Of a stretch of 23,460 nt of DNA, positions 14,591 to 22,360 are shown piece by piece. The notes under the pieces were generated by a model. The model ran no database searches. It saw nothing but the letters and a program-made list of their open reading frames with translations, and was not told the DNA's origin. Numbering within the stretch: the first letter of the stretch is position 1; the number at the start of each line of letters is the position of its first letter. The position numbers and the translations under genes were made by a program. The DNA comes from Casp-actino8 sp964513215 (GTDB lineage Bacteria; Actinomycetota; Acidimicrobiia; Acidimicrobiales; Ilumatobacteraceae): contig CAZELU010000030.1 in assembly GCA_964513215.1 (NCBI GenBank), positions 1-23,460 of the forward strand, given 5' to 3'.

Positions 14591-16504
14591 ATGCTCGACT
14601 TGCTGTGGCTCATCCCGGCTCTCCCGTTGGCGGGCTTCCTCATCATTCTCGTGTTCGGTCGTCTGCTCGGCGAACCGAAGGCGGGCTACCTCGCCACCGC
14701 GATGGTGGCCGGATCGTTCGTCGTGGCAGCCGGAGTGTTCTTCGATCTGCTCAACAATCCGGAAGAAGAGCGTCACCACGTTCAATCGCTCTTCTCGTGG
14801 GTTCCGGTCGGATCGCTGAAGGTCGACCTGGCTTTCCTCGCCGACCCGCTCAGCATCACGATGGTTCTCTTCGTGACCGGGATCGGTTCGCTGATCCACC
14901 TGTACGCGACCGGCTACATGCACGGGGACCCCAAGTTCTCGAAGTTCTTCTTGTACCTGAACCTCTTCGTGTTCTCGATGCTCATGCTGGTGATGGGCGA
15001 GAACCTGCTCGTCACCTTCCTCGGTTGGGAAGGTGTGGGCACCTGTTCGTACTTCCTCATCTCGTTCTGGCACACGCGCGAAAGTGCGGCCACGGCCGGT
15101 AAGAAGGCGTTCGTCACCAACCGCGTTGGCGACTGGGGCGTGATGATGGGCATGTTCCTCGCCTTCGGCGCGGCCGGCACCCTCAGTTACGAGGGGATCA
15201 ACCACGCCGCCGAAGAAGGAATCATCTCCGGGGTCACGGCTACCGCGATCGCGCTCATGCTGTTCATCGGCGCCTGCGGCAAGAGCGCCCAGTTGCCGCT
15301 GTACATCTGGTTGCCCGACGCGATGGAAGGCCCCACTCCGGTGTCGGCTCTCATACACGCCGCCACCATGGTCACGGCGGGTGTCTTCCTCATGACGCGC
15401 GTGAATCCGGTGATCGAGGTGGCGTACGACTGGGCGCCCACACTCATCGCGATCGTCGGTGTGGCCACCGCGTTGTTCGCCGCCACCATTGCCGTGGCGC
15501 AGAACGACATCAAGAAGGTGTTGGCCTATTCCACCGTGAGCCAGTTGGGCTTCATGTTCCTGGCTGTCGGCTCGGGTGCCTACGTGGCCGCGATCTTCCA
15601 CATGGTCACCCACGCATTCTTCAAGGCGCTGTTGTTCCTCGGTTCGGGCTCGGTCATCCACGGCATGCACCACGAACAGGACATGCGCAAGATGGGCGCG
15701 CTTCGACTGCTCATGCCCATCACGGCGTTCACGTTCATCATCGGCTGGCTGGCCATCGCCGGTGTACCGCCGTTCGCGGGCTTCTGGAGCAAGGACGAGA
15801 TCCTGCTCTACGCCTTCGCCAAGAGTCCGATTCTCTACGTGGTCGGAATGATCACCGCCTTGCTCACGGCCTATTACATGACCCGTCAGGTGATCATGGT
15901 GTTCTTCGGCGAGGCTCGCTGGAACGATCACAGTGACGAGCACGGAGCCCACGGCGACTTCAAGCCGCACGAGAGCCCGGCGACCATGTGGATTCCACTC
16001 GTGGTTCTGGCCGGTCTGTCCGTGGTGGGTGGCGCGATGCAGCTGCCGTTCTCCAAGGACCTCCACTTCCTCGAGAAGTGGCTCCATCCAGTGGTCGAGT
16101 TCGGCGAGGCCAAGATCAAGGGAACGTGGGCGTACGACAACAAGTACGTGCTGCTCGGGATCGCCGTGGTGGTGGCGTTGAGTGGTATCGCGGCGTCGGT
16201 GTTGGTGTACGGCAAGAAGAAGGTGGCCGCGATCGAACCCAAGGTGCTCGCTGACGGCTGGCATTACGACGCGGCGATCTCCAATTTCATGGGCGGACCC
16301 GGACGCAAGTCGTTCGACGCGGTGGCCTGGACCGATCGAGTTGTGGTGGACGGCGCCGTGAACGGTGTTGGTCGCGTCGTACGCACGGCGGGCTCGTATG
16401 TGCGCCGCGCTCAGTCGGGTGCGGTTCGTCATTACGCCGCCGGTATCGGTCTCGGGGTCGTCGCGCTCCTCGTGTGGTTCTTCCTTCGCGGGGTGGTGCT
16501 CTGA
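14591..16504 (+). CDS. nuoL: NADH:quinone oxidoreductase subunit L (NuoL), antiporter-like
   Basis: This 637-residue subunit is the most distal proton pump of complex I (ND5 family), with about 16 helices. Functional residues: E147 in L-G-W-E-G-V-G (TM5 glutamate), K231 in C-G-K-S-A-Q-L-P-L (TM7 lysine) and H256 in A-L-I-H-A-A-T-M. L-P-D-A-M-E-G-P-T-P-V is at 241-251. The C-terminal 200 residues have the long amphipathic lateral helix region and a final anchor at about 616-636. A His-rich polar loop (about 446-460) precedes the lateral helix. The nuoK-nuoL junction is the only one after nuoB that does not overlap (2-nt gap); nuoM begins by TGATG overlap. Confidence 0.96.
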   Translation: MLDLLWLIPALPLAGFLIILVFGRLLGEPKAGYLATAMVAGSFVVAAGVFFDLLNNPEEERHHVQSLFSWVPVGSLKVDLAFLADPLSITMVLFVTGIGSLIHLYATGYMHGDPKFSKFFLYLNLFVFSMLMLVMGENLLVTFLGWEGVGTCSYFLISFWHTRESAATAGKKAFVTNRVGDWGVMMGMFLAFGAAGTLSYEGINHAAEEGIISGVTATAIALMLFIGACGKSAQLPLYIWLPDAMEGPTPVSALIHAATMVTAGVFLMTRVNPVIEVAYDWAPTLIAIVGVATALFAATIAVAQNDIKKVLAYSTVSQLGFMFLAVGSGAYVAAIFHMVTHAFFKALLFLGSGSVIHGMHHEQDMRKMGALRLLMPITAFTFIIGWLAIAGVPPFAGFWSKDEILLYAFAKSPILYVVGMITALLTAYYMTRQVIMVFFGEARWNDHSDEHGAHGDFKPHESPATMWIPLVVLAGLSVVGGAMQLPFSKDLHFLEKWLHPVVEFGEAKIKGTWAYDNKYVLLGIAVVVALSGIAASVLVYGKKKVAAIEPKVLADGWHYDAAISNFMGGPGRKSFDAVAWTDRVVVDGAVNGVGRVVRTAGSYVRRAQSGAVRHYAAGIGLGVVALLVWFFLRGVVL

Positions 16505-18069
16505 TGTCTCTCTTCGCCGCTTCGGCTCCGGCCGCACCGTTCCCGGTTCTCACCGCACTGGTGTTGGTGCCGCTCATCGGTGCCGTTCTCACCGCTCTCG
16601 GTTCGCGTCATCGCCCCGAGATCACCAAGTTGGTCGCTCTCGTCTCGTCGGTCGCCACGGCCGGAATGAGCCTGTGGTTGCTCGCCGAGTTCGATTCGCA
16701 CGACGGCGGATTCCAGTTGGTGTCTCAGCACTCCTGGATCGACTCGTGGGGGATCGGCTGGCACCTCGGTGTCGACGGCATCTCGCTCTTCCTCGTGGTT
16801 CTCACCGGTGTTCTCTTCCCGCTGGTGATCGTCGGTTGCGATCCGCATCACGACGAGAAGCCGTATCTCGCCTGGCTACTCCTGCTCGAAGCCGGCGTGA
16901 TGGGCTCGTTCCTGAGTCTCGACCTCGTGTTGTTCTTCCTGTTCTTCGAGATCGTGCTCGTGCCGATGTACTTCTTGATCGGTGGTTGGGGTTACGACCA
17001 GCGCGTGTACGCAGCCACCAAGTTCTTCCTGTACACGATGGTCGGCTCGGCGCTCATGTTGGTGGGCATCGTCACCACCGCGCTTCTGGCTCGTGACGAT
17101 CTCGGCCGACTCACGTTCGATCTGGTGGAGATCGCCGAGGGGTCCAACTTCGCGGCCAGTACCGGGCGGTGGTTGTTCTTCGCGTTCGCCATCGCGTTCG
17201 CGGTGAAGGTTCCGCTGTTCCCGCTCCACACATGGTTGCCCGATGCGCACACACAGGCGCCAACGGCTGGTTCGGTGATCCTGGCTGGCGTCTTGCTGAA
17301 GCTCGGCACGTACGGTCTGCTGCGTTTCGGCGTCTACCTCTTCCCGGAGGCCGCGGTCTGGAGCCGCGAGGTGTTCCTCACCTTGGCCGTGATCGGCATC
17401 ATCTGGGGTGCCGTCGCCGCCACGATGCAGTCCGACCTCAAGCGACTGGTTGCCTATTCGTCGGTGGCCCACCTCGGTTTCATCGTGCTCGGCACCTTCG
17501 CGTTCACGTCCGAGGCCATCAGCGGTGGCGTGATGCAGATGGTGAACCACGGCGTGTCCACCGGCGCGCTCTTCCTCTTGGTGGGAATGATCTACGAACG
17601 TCGCCACACCCGTCAGATCGCCGAACTGAAGGGTCTGCAGAAGGTCGCGCCCATCTTCGCGGCCGCCTTCATGGTCGTCATGCTCTCGAGCATCGGAGTG
17701 CCGGGTCTGAACGGATTCGTCGGCGAGTTCCTCGTCCTCATCGGTTCGTTCTCCACCGCTCGTTGGTGGGTCGTGATCGGCGCCACCGGCGTGATCCTCG
17801 CCGCGCTCTACCTGCTCTGGGCCTACCAGCGTGTCTTCCACGGCGAGCCCGATGAAGCGAACTCGTCGTTCCGCGAACTTCGTCTGCGCGAGGGTGCCGT
17901 GCTGTTCCCGTTCATCGCTCTGATCGTGTTCTGTGGTGTGTACCCGAAGCCGATGCTCGACCGCATCGAGCCGAGTGTGAAGGCTCTGCTCGAACGAGTC
18001 GAAGAGAAGACCGACTTCGTGGTTCCGGTGTCCGACCACACCGGACACGGCGAGGGAGGTGAGGGCTGA
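16504..18069 (+). CDS. nuoM: NADH:quinone oxidoreductase subunit M (NuoM), antiporter-like
   Basis: This 521-residue proton-pumping subunit (ND4 family) has about 14 helices. Key residues are E149 in F-F-E-I-V-L-V-P-M-Y-F (TM5), K235 in A-F-A-V-K-V-P-L-F-P-L-H (TM7) and K266 in V-L-L-K-L-G-T-Y-G (TM8). L-P-D-A-H-T-Q-A-P-T-A-G-S-V is at 245-258. The C-terminus is short, polar and His/Glu-rich. The start at 16504 shares a base with the nuoL stop; an in-frame ATG 30 nt upstream lies in nuoL and is not needed. The stop shares a base with nuoN. Confidence 0.96.
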   Translation: MSLFAASAPAAPFPVLTALVLVPLIGAVLTALGSRHRPEITKLVALVSSVATAGMSLWLLAEFDSHDGGFQLVSQHSWIDSWGIGWHLGVDGISLFLVVLTGVLFPLVIVGCDPHHDEKPYLAWLLLLEAGVMGSFLSLDLVLFFLFFEIVLVPMYFLIGGWGYDQRVYAATKFFLYTMVGSALMLVGIVTTALLARDDLGRLTFDLVEIAEGSNFAASTGRWLFFAFAIAFAVKVPLFPLHTWLPDAHTQAPTAGSVILAGVLLKLGTYGLLRFGVYLFPEAAVWSREVFLTLAVIGIIWGAVAATMQSDLKRLVAYSSVAHLGFIVLGTFAFTSEAISGGVMQMVNHGVSTGALFLLVGMIYERRHTRQIAELKGLQKVAPIFAAAFMVVMLSSIGVPGLNGFVGEFLVLIGSFSTARWWVVIGATGVILAALYLLWAYQRVFHGEPDEANSSFRELRLREGAVLFPFIALIVFCGVYPKPMLDRIEPSVKALLERVEEKTDFVVPVSDHTGHGEGGEG

Positions 18070-19562
18070 TGGTGGAGTATCCGTCGATCGATTGGCTGGC
18101 GATCACTCCGCTGATCGTCCTGCTCGGTGGGACGCTCCTGGTTCTCGTCACCGGTTCGCTCACGAAGGTGTGGCCACGTGGTCTCTACGCGGTGTCCACC
18201 GCCGTCTTGAGCGCAGCCGCTCTCGTGGTCGAGATGGTGCTCTGGAATCGTGTCGGTCACGAAGGTCCGGTGTCGATCATCAACGACGCACTGGCCATCG
18301 ACCGTTTCACGTTGTTCGTCTGGATCGGTGTCACGATCGCGACCGGTCTGGTGTCGTTGTCGACATCCGAATACCTGCGTCGCGAGCAACTCGAAGGACC
18401 CGAGACGTACACGATGTACGTGTGCGCCGCCATCGGCGCCATGATCATGGCCGCGTCCAACGACATGGTCGTCCTGTTTCTCGGTCTCGAAACACTCTCG
18501 ATCGCGTTGTACGTGTTGGCGGCCAGCCACCGTCGCCGGGTCGACAGCCAGGAGAGCGGTCTCAAGTACTTCGTACTCGGTGGGTTCGCCTCGGCCTTCT
18601 TCCTCTACGGCATCGCCCTCGTGTACGGCGCGGTCGGCACCACCAACATCGCCCGCTCAGGGCAGTTGCTGTCGCAGCAGGTGTTCGTGAAGGGTGACGA
18701 CGCGTTGTTGCTGGCCGGTGTGGCGCTGCTCATGGTCGGCCTCGCGTTCAAGGTGGCGGCGGTTCCGTTCCACTTCTGGACTCCCGACGTGTATCAAGGT
18801 GCACCCACACCGAGCACGTCGTTCATGGCCTCGGTCGGAAAGTTCGCGGCCTTCGCCGCGATGCTGCGGGTTCTCACCACCGCCCTCGGGCCTCGCGCCG
18901 ACGACTGGCGTCCGGTCGTGTGGGTGCTGGCCATCGCGTCGGTGGTGGTCGGGTCGATTCTCGCCATCGTTCAGTCCGACGTGAAGCGCATGCTCGCGTA
19001 CTCGTCCATCGGACACGCCGGCTTCATCCTCATCGGTGTCGAAGCGGCTGGCCACGCAGGCGACCAGGACGGCATCCCGTCCTCGCTGCTCTACTTGCTC
19101 CTGTACTCGGTGCTCGTGATCGGCACCTTCACCGTCGTGTCGTTGGTGACGCGATCGGGTGATCGGGCCAGCGACATCGGTTCGTTCCGTGGCCTGGGCA
19201 AAGAGCGCCCGTTGCTCGCACTGGCGATGACCGTGTTCTTGCTCGCACAGGCCGGCATGCCGGTCACATCGGGATTCATCGCCAAGTTCAGTGTGATCAA
19301 GGCAGCCGCCGACAACGAGAGTTATGCCGTCGCCATCGTTGCCATGGTGGCCTCGGTGGTGTCGGCGTTCTTGTACCTGCGCATCATGATCAGCATGTGG
19401 ATGTCCGACGCCGAGTCGGGGGACGAAGCACGCGAGAAGGTCACCGTTCCGTGGACCGCCGGTGTGGTGGTTCTGGCCTCGGTGGTGTTCACCCTCGTGG
19501 CCGGAGTGTTCCCGGGCTGGTTGATCGACGCCACTCGCGACGCGCTGGTCGTCGTTCGCTGA
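18069..19562 (+). CDS. nuoN: NADH:quinone oxidoreductase subunit N (NuoN), antiporter-like
   Basis: This 497-residue proton-pumping subunit (ND2 family) is the last gene of the operon. E141 in G-L-E-T-L-S-I-A-L-Y is the TM5 glutamate, K228 in L-A-F-K-V-A-A-V-P-F-H the TM7 lysine, H235 follows, and K258 lies in S-V-G-K-F-A-A-F. W-T-P-D-V-Y-Q-G-A-P-T-P is at 237-248. A GGAGG (18055-18059) 9 nt before the ATG adds to the TGATG coupling with nuoM. An inverted repeat 12 nt after the stop probably ends the transcription unit. Confidence 0.96.
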   Translation: MVEYPSIDWLAITPLIVLLGGTLLVLVTGSLTKVWPRGLYAVSTAVLSAAALVVEMVLWNRVGHEGPVSIINDALAIDRFTLFVWIGVTIATGLVSLSTSEYLRREQLEGPETYTMYVCAAIGAMIMAASNDMVVLFLGLETLSIALYVLAASHRRRVDSQESGLKYFVLGGFASAFFLYGIALVYGAVGTTNIARSGQLLSQQVFVKGDDALLLAGVALLMVGLAFKVAAVPFHFWTPDVYQGAPTPSTSFMASVGKFAAFAAMLRVLTTALGPRADDWRPVVWVLAIASVVVGSILAIVQSDVKRMLAYSSIGHAGFILIGVEAAGHAGDQDGIPSSLLYLLLYSVLVIGTFTVVSLVTRSGDRASDIGSFRGLGKERPLLALAMTVFLLAQAGMPVTSGFIAKFSVIKAAADNESYAVAIVAMVASVVSAFLYLRIMISMWMSDAESGDEAREKVTVPWTAGVVVLASVVFTLVAGVFPGWLIDATRDALVVVR

Positions 19563-19573
19563 CTTCCACACCT

Positions 19574-19593
19574 CTGACACACCGCCGTGTCAG
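19574..19593. terminator. Perfect inverted repeat after nuoN, candidate terminator
   Basis: CTGACAC (19574-19580) and GTGTCAG (19587-19593) form a 7-bp stem with a 6-nt loop, 12 nt after the nuoN stop. No T-run follows, so it would be a non-canonical hairpin terminator or a 3'-end-stabilising structure. It also lies 9 nt before the nuclease start codon, so an operator role is possible. Confidence 0.4.
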
Positions 19594-19602
19594 ACTGATC
19601 AC

Positions 19603-20370
19603 GTGTTGAAGGCCCCCGCCTACCTCTCCCCGTCGTCCATCACCACGTACCGCGACTGTCCGCAGAAGTTCAAGTTCTCACGCATCGACGGCATCAAGGA
19701 GCCGCCGTCCTGGGCCACCCACCTCGGAACCTTCGTGCACGAAGTTCTCGAGCACCTGTACCAGCTCGATGCCGACGAGCGCACCCTCGACACGGTCAAG
19801 CAGTTGGCCGGCGAGCGTTGGCAGGTGAGCGAGTGGGAAAACGCCGTGAATGCTCTCGACAAGAAGCAGGGCGACATTCGCGACTTCAAGATCCAGGCCT
19901 TCGAGTGTCTGAAGAATCTCTGGAAGGTCGAAGAGCCGAGTTCGGTCGAACTCATGGGCATGGAACACGAAGTCGTGAGCGACATCGACGGTGTGACCAT
20001 GAAGGGATACATCGACCGCTTCCACATCGACGATTCGGGTCTGGTGGTCATCGGCGACTACAAGACCGGCAAGATTCCGAACCCGCGTTTCAAGTCGGAA
20101 GACGACAAGTTCTTCCAGTTGTTCTCGTACGCGCTCATGTTGCAGGAGTCCGATCAGGAAGAAACCTCACGCGTCGAACTCCTTTATCTCAAGGACGGTG
20201 TTCGCCACGACGTCACCGTGACGCCGGTCAAGTTGGCCATCGCTCGGGGCACGATCGTCGAGACCAAGGAAGCGGTCGACGCGGCGTGTGAGTCGGGCAA
20301 GTTCGAGTGCAATGTCACCAAGTTGTGCGATTGGTGTTTCTTCAAGCCGCAGTGCCCCGCCCACACCTGA
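19603..20370 (+). CDS. Stand-alone RecB/AddB-like PD-(D/E)XK nuclease with Fe-S cluster
   Basis: This 255-residue protein has the RecB/Cas4-family nuclease fold. Motifs: H46 in G-T-F-V-H-E-V-L-E-H; D138 in G-Y-I-D-R-F; D152-Y-K154 in I-G-D-Y-K-T-G-K; and Q172-x-x-x-Y176. C19 near the N-terminus plus C242-x2-C245-x5-C251 at the C-terminus match the iron-sulfur staple of AddB/Cas4-type nucleases. No helicase is attached and no cas or add genes are adjacent. Similar small RecB-family exonucleases are common in actinobacteria (mycobacterial Rv2119 is one), so a housekeeping DNA-processing role is likely. The GTG start at 19603 has no clear Shine-Dalgarno, so the transcript may be leaderless. It lies 40 nt after nuoN. 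Confidence 0.88.
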   Translation: MLKAPAYLSPSSITTYRDCPQKFKFSRIDGIKEPPSWATHLGTFVHEVLEHLYQLDADERTLDTVKQLAGERWQVSEWENAVNALDKKQGDIRDFKIQAFECLKNLWKVEEPSSVELMGMEHEVVSDIDGVTMKGYIDRFHIDDSGLVVIGDYKTGKIPNPRFKSEDDKFFQLFSYALMLQESDQEETSRVELLYLKDGVRHDVTVTPVKLAIARGTIVETKEAVDAACESGKFECNVTKLCDWCFFKPQCPAHT

Positions 20371-20382
20371 GCGAGCGTGGCA

Positions 20383-20402
20383 TGATCAGCACTGACTGAT
20401 CA
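20383..20402. terminator. Perfect inverted repeat between convergent genes, candidate bidirectional terminator
   Basis: TGATCAG (20383-20389) and CTGATCA (20396-20402) form a 7-bp stem with a 6-nt loop. It lies 12 nt after the nuclease stop and overlaps the last codons and stop of the opposing amidotransferase gene. The location between convergent genes only 15 nt apart fits a shared terminator, though no T-runs flank it. Confidence 0.45.
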
Positions 20403-21078
20403 ACGCATCGAACAGTGCTTGCTGCTGCGAGTCGTCGATCGCCGAATCCTCCGGGTGCCACTGCACTCCGACCACCCAACGGTGACCGTCCACTTCCACC
20501 GCTTCGATGGTTCCGTCGGCGTGGCGACCCACCACGTTCACACCAGTGCCGAGTCGGTCGAGCGCCTGGTGGTGGTACGAGTGACAGGCATCGGGCGAGT
20601 TGGTTCCCATGGCCAGCGCGGTACGACATCCGTCGACTAGTGACACCGGATGGAACCGGCGCGTGTGGTCATCGTGAGTGGCGATGTGTTGAACGAGGGT
20701 GCCTCCGAGCGCCACGTTCATGATCTGGACTCCGCGGCAGATCGCGAGGATCGGTCGATCGGCAGCCAACGCCGCGTTCACCACCGCGAGTTCGATGTCG
20801 TCATGACGAGAGTTGATGCCGTATAACTCGGGCGCTGTGGGCGGTTGGCCGTAGCGGGCCGGATCGACGTCACCGCCGCCGTGCAGGACGAGTGCTTGGC
20901 AGCCCGAGATCAAGGAGGAAATCGACTCGGCATCGAGATCGACCGGGGGCACGATCACCGGAACGCCGCCAGCTCGTGTGATGGCGTCGGAGTACAGCCG
21001 TCCGGCTCCGTAGGCCTCGCCGCGAACACCCTTGGCTTCGGTGATCTCGCGACCGACGATGGCGACGATGGGCTTCAT
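20386..21078 (-). CDS. Class I glutamine amidotransferase-like hydrolase (PuuD / peptidase C26 family)
   Basis: This 230-residue protein belongs to the gamma-glutamyl-GABA hydrolase group of class I amidotransferases. L-H-G-G-G-D-V-D-P is at 65-73, the nucleophile C114 is in A-I-C-R-G-V-Q, S-Y-H-H-Q-A is at 167-172, and the H208/E210 pair is in Q-W-H-P-E. The C-R-G elbow and G-G-D-V-D-P are typical of PuuD. The substrate is unknown: hydrolysis of a gamma-glutamyl amide is likely, but no putrescine pathway genes are visible. I chose the ATG at 21078; a TTG 15 nt upstream (21093) is an alternative. It lies 28 nt after the threonine ammonia-lyase gene on the same strand, so the two are probably cotranscribed. 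Confidence 0.87.
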   Translation of the reverse strand: MKPIVAIVGREITEAKGVRGEAYGAGRLYSDAITRAGGVPVIVPPVDLDAESISSLISGCQALVLHGGGDVDPARYGQPPTAPELYGINSRHDDIELAVVNAALAADRPILAICRGVQIMNVALGGTLVQHIATHDDHTRRFHPVSLVDGCRTALAMGTNSPDACHSYHHQALDRLGTGVNVVGRHADGTIEAVEVDGHRWVVGVQWHPEDSAIDDSQQQALFDALISQC

Positions 21079-21106
21079 TCGATCGGCTCGCAACAGTGCG
21101 GTGACG

Positions 21107-22306
21107 TCACGGTGCGGTGACCGCGTACCCGGCGGCGCGCACGGCTTCGACGACCGACTCGCTGTGTTCGTGACCGCGCACTTCGAGCACTGCGTTCACA
21201 CCCGTCTCGCGTACCTGTAGATCGACTCCTTCTCGGACGTGTTCGATGTCGATGACACTCGCACCTTGCTCGGCGAATATTGCGAGCAGTTGGGCGAGTC
21301 CACCGGGACGATCGCTCACGCGCACGAACAAGATGAGTCGGCGACCGGCCTGCGTCTCGTGACGGCGGATGAGGCCGGGAACGACGCCCAGGTCGACGTT
21401 GCCACCCGACAGTACGACGCACGTGATGCCGTGCCGAGCCGGCGCGACCTTCTCGCTGAGCAACGCGGACACACCCACGGCGCCCGCACCTTCCACGTAC
21501 AACTTCGAACGCTCCATGAGAAGAACCATCGCGTCGGCAACCGCGCTCTCGTCGACCACCACCACGTCGTCGAGCCACTTCTCCACCAGCGGACGCGTGA
21601 CTTCACCGGGCTTCTTGACCGCGATGCCGTCGGCGAGTGTGAGGACAGGTCCACTCGGCGGTTGCCCATTCGCGTACGGTGCGCAGGCTTCCACTTGAAC
21701 GCCGATCACCTTCACGTGGGGGAGTTGTCGCTTCACCGCGATGGCGACACCCGAGGCGAGTCCGCCACCGCCCAACGGAATGATCACGCACTGCAGATCC
21801 TTCACGTCGTCGAGCAACTCGAATCCGAGTGTTGCTTGTCCGGCCACCACGACCGGATCGTCGTACGGATGACAGAACGCCATACCGGTTTCGGTGGCGC
21901 GAGCACGCGCACGAACCACGGCGTCGTCGAGTGAGTCGCCCCCCTCGATGACGGTGGCGCCGTACGAACGACAGGCCGCCATCTTGGCGATGGGTGCGTT
22001 CTTCGGTACGTAGATCTCGCAGGGCACACCGTGCGATCGCGCGGCGAAGGCGAGTGCTTGGGCGTGATTTCCCGCGCTGCCGGCGGTGACTCCGGCTGAC
22101 GCAGCCGAACCGAGCGTGGCCAACTTGTTCATCGCACCGCGGATCTTGAACGAGCCGGTGCGTTGCAGATTCTCGGCCTTCACCACGATCTGGCCGCCGG
22201 TCCGCTCGGAGAGGGCGAACGACGAGGTGACGGGGGTGTGCTTCACGACCCCGGAGCCAGCCTCCCGGGCTCGCCGGATGTCGTCGTCAGTGATCTCGAT
22301 CGTCAC
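21107..22306 (-). CDS. ilvA: Threonine ammonia-lyase (threonine dehydratase) with ACT domain
   Basis: This 399-residue PLP enzyme deaminates threonine (and often serine) to 2-oxobutyrate, the first step toward isoleucine. K54 in G-S-F-K-I-R-G binds PLP, A-G-S-A-G-N-H-A is at 75-82, the phosphate-binding G-G-G-G-L is at 179-183, and S-G-G-N is at 300-303. Residues 324-399 form one ACT regulatory domain (R-L-I-L-F-V-R-V-S-D-R-P-G-G onward). The length and single ACT domain fit the medium form of the family rather than the long two-domain IlvA. A GTG start at 22306 is preceded at 7 nt by GGGAAG; a GTG 9 nt upstream is possible. The open frame runs further up to 22852 but crosses the divergent gene, so I do not use it. 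Confidence 0.93.
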   Translation of the reverse strand: MTIEITDDDIRRAREAGSGVVKHTPVTSSFALSERTGGQIVVKAENLQRTGSFKIRGAMNKLATLGSAASAGVTAGSAGNHAQALAFAARSHGVPCEIYVPKNAPIAKMAACRSYGATVIEGGDSLDDAVVRARARATETGMAFCHPYDDPVVVAGQATLGFELLDDVKDLQCVIIPLGGGGLASGVAIAVKRQLPHVKVIGVQVEACAPYANGQPPSGPVLTLADGIAVKKPGEVTRPLVEKWLDDVVVVDESAVADAMVLLMERSKLYVEGAGAVGVSALLSEKVAPARHGITCVVLSGGNVDLGVVPGLIRRHETQAGRRLILFVRVSDRPGGLAQLLAIFAEQGASVIDIEHVREGVDLQVRETGVNAVLEVRGHEHSESVVEAVRAAGYAVTAP

Positions 22307-22319
22307 GTTCGCCACTTCC

Positions 22320-22341
22320 CGGTCCGACCTGGTCGGGACCG
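22320..22341. promoter_or_regulatory. Dyad-symmetric element in the divergent promoter region, candidate operator
   Basis: CGGTCCGACC and GGTCGGGACCG are reverse complements apart from one extra G. They almost abut, around a single T, giving a 22-bp near-palindrome. It lies in the 54-nt gap between the divergent threonine ammonia-lyase and amidotransferase genes, where a regulator could act on both. No regulator gene is next to it. Confidence 0.4.
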
Positions 22342-22348
22342 CCCGACC

Positions 22349-22354
22349 TACGGT
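22349..22354 (+). promoter_or_regulatory. Possible -10 element of the GMP-synthase-like amidotransferase gene
   Basis: TACGGT matches the TANNNT consensus of actinobacterial -10 boxes and ends 6 nt before the GTG at 22361, so the transcript would be leaderless. No good -35 is seen. Confidence 0.3.
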
Positions 22355-22360
22355 ACTGGT

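Noticed and set aside
14459..16537. Very long open frame on the minus strand opposite nuoL (692 codons)
   Set aside because: It is His/Arg/Glu/Asp-rich with no recognisable domain, mirrors the hydrophobic codons of nuoL, and is a GC-rich antisense shadow.
19603..20370. Cas4, and hence a CRISPR system
   Set aside because: The nuclease shares the Cas4/AddB iron-sulfur pattern, but there are no cas neighbours and no repeat-spacer array anywhere in the window.
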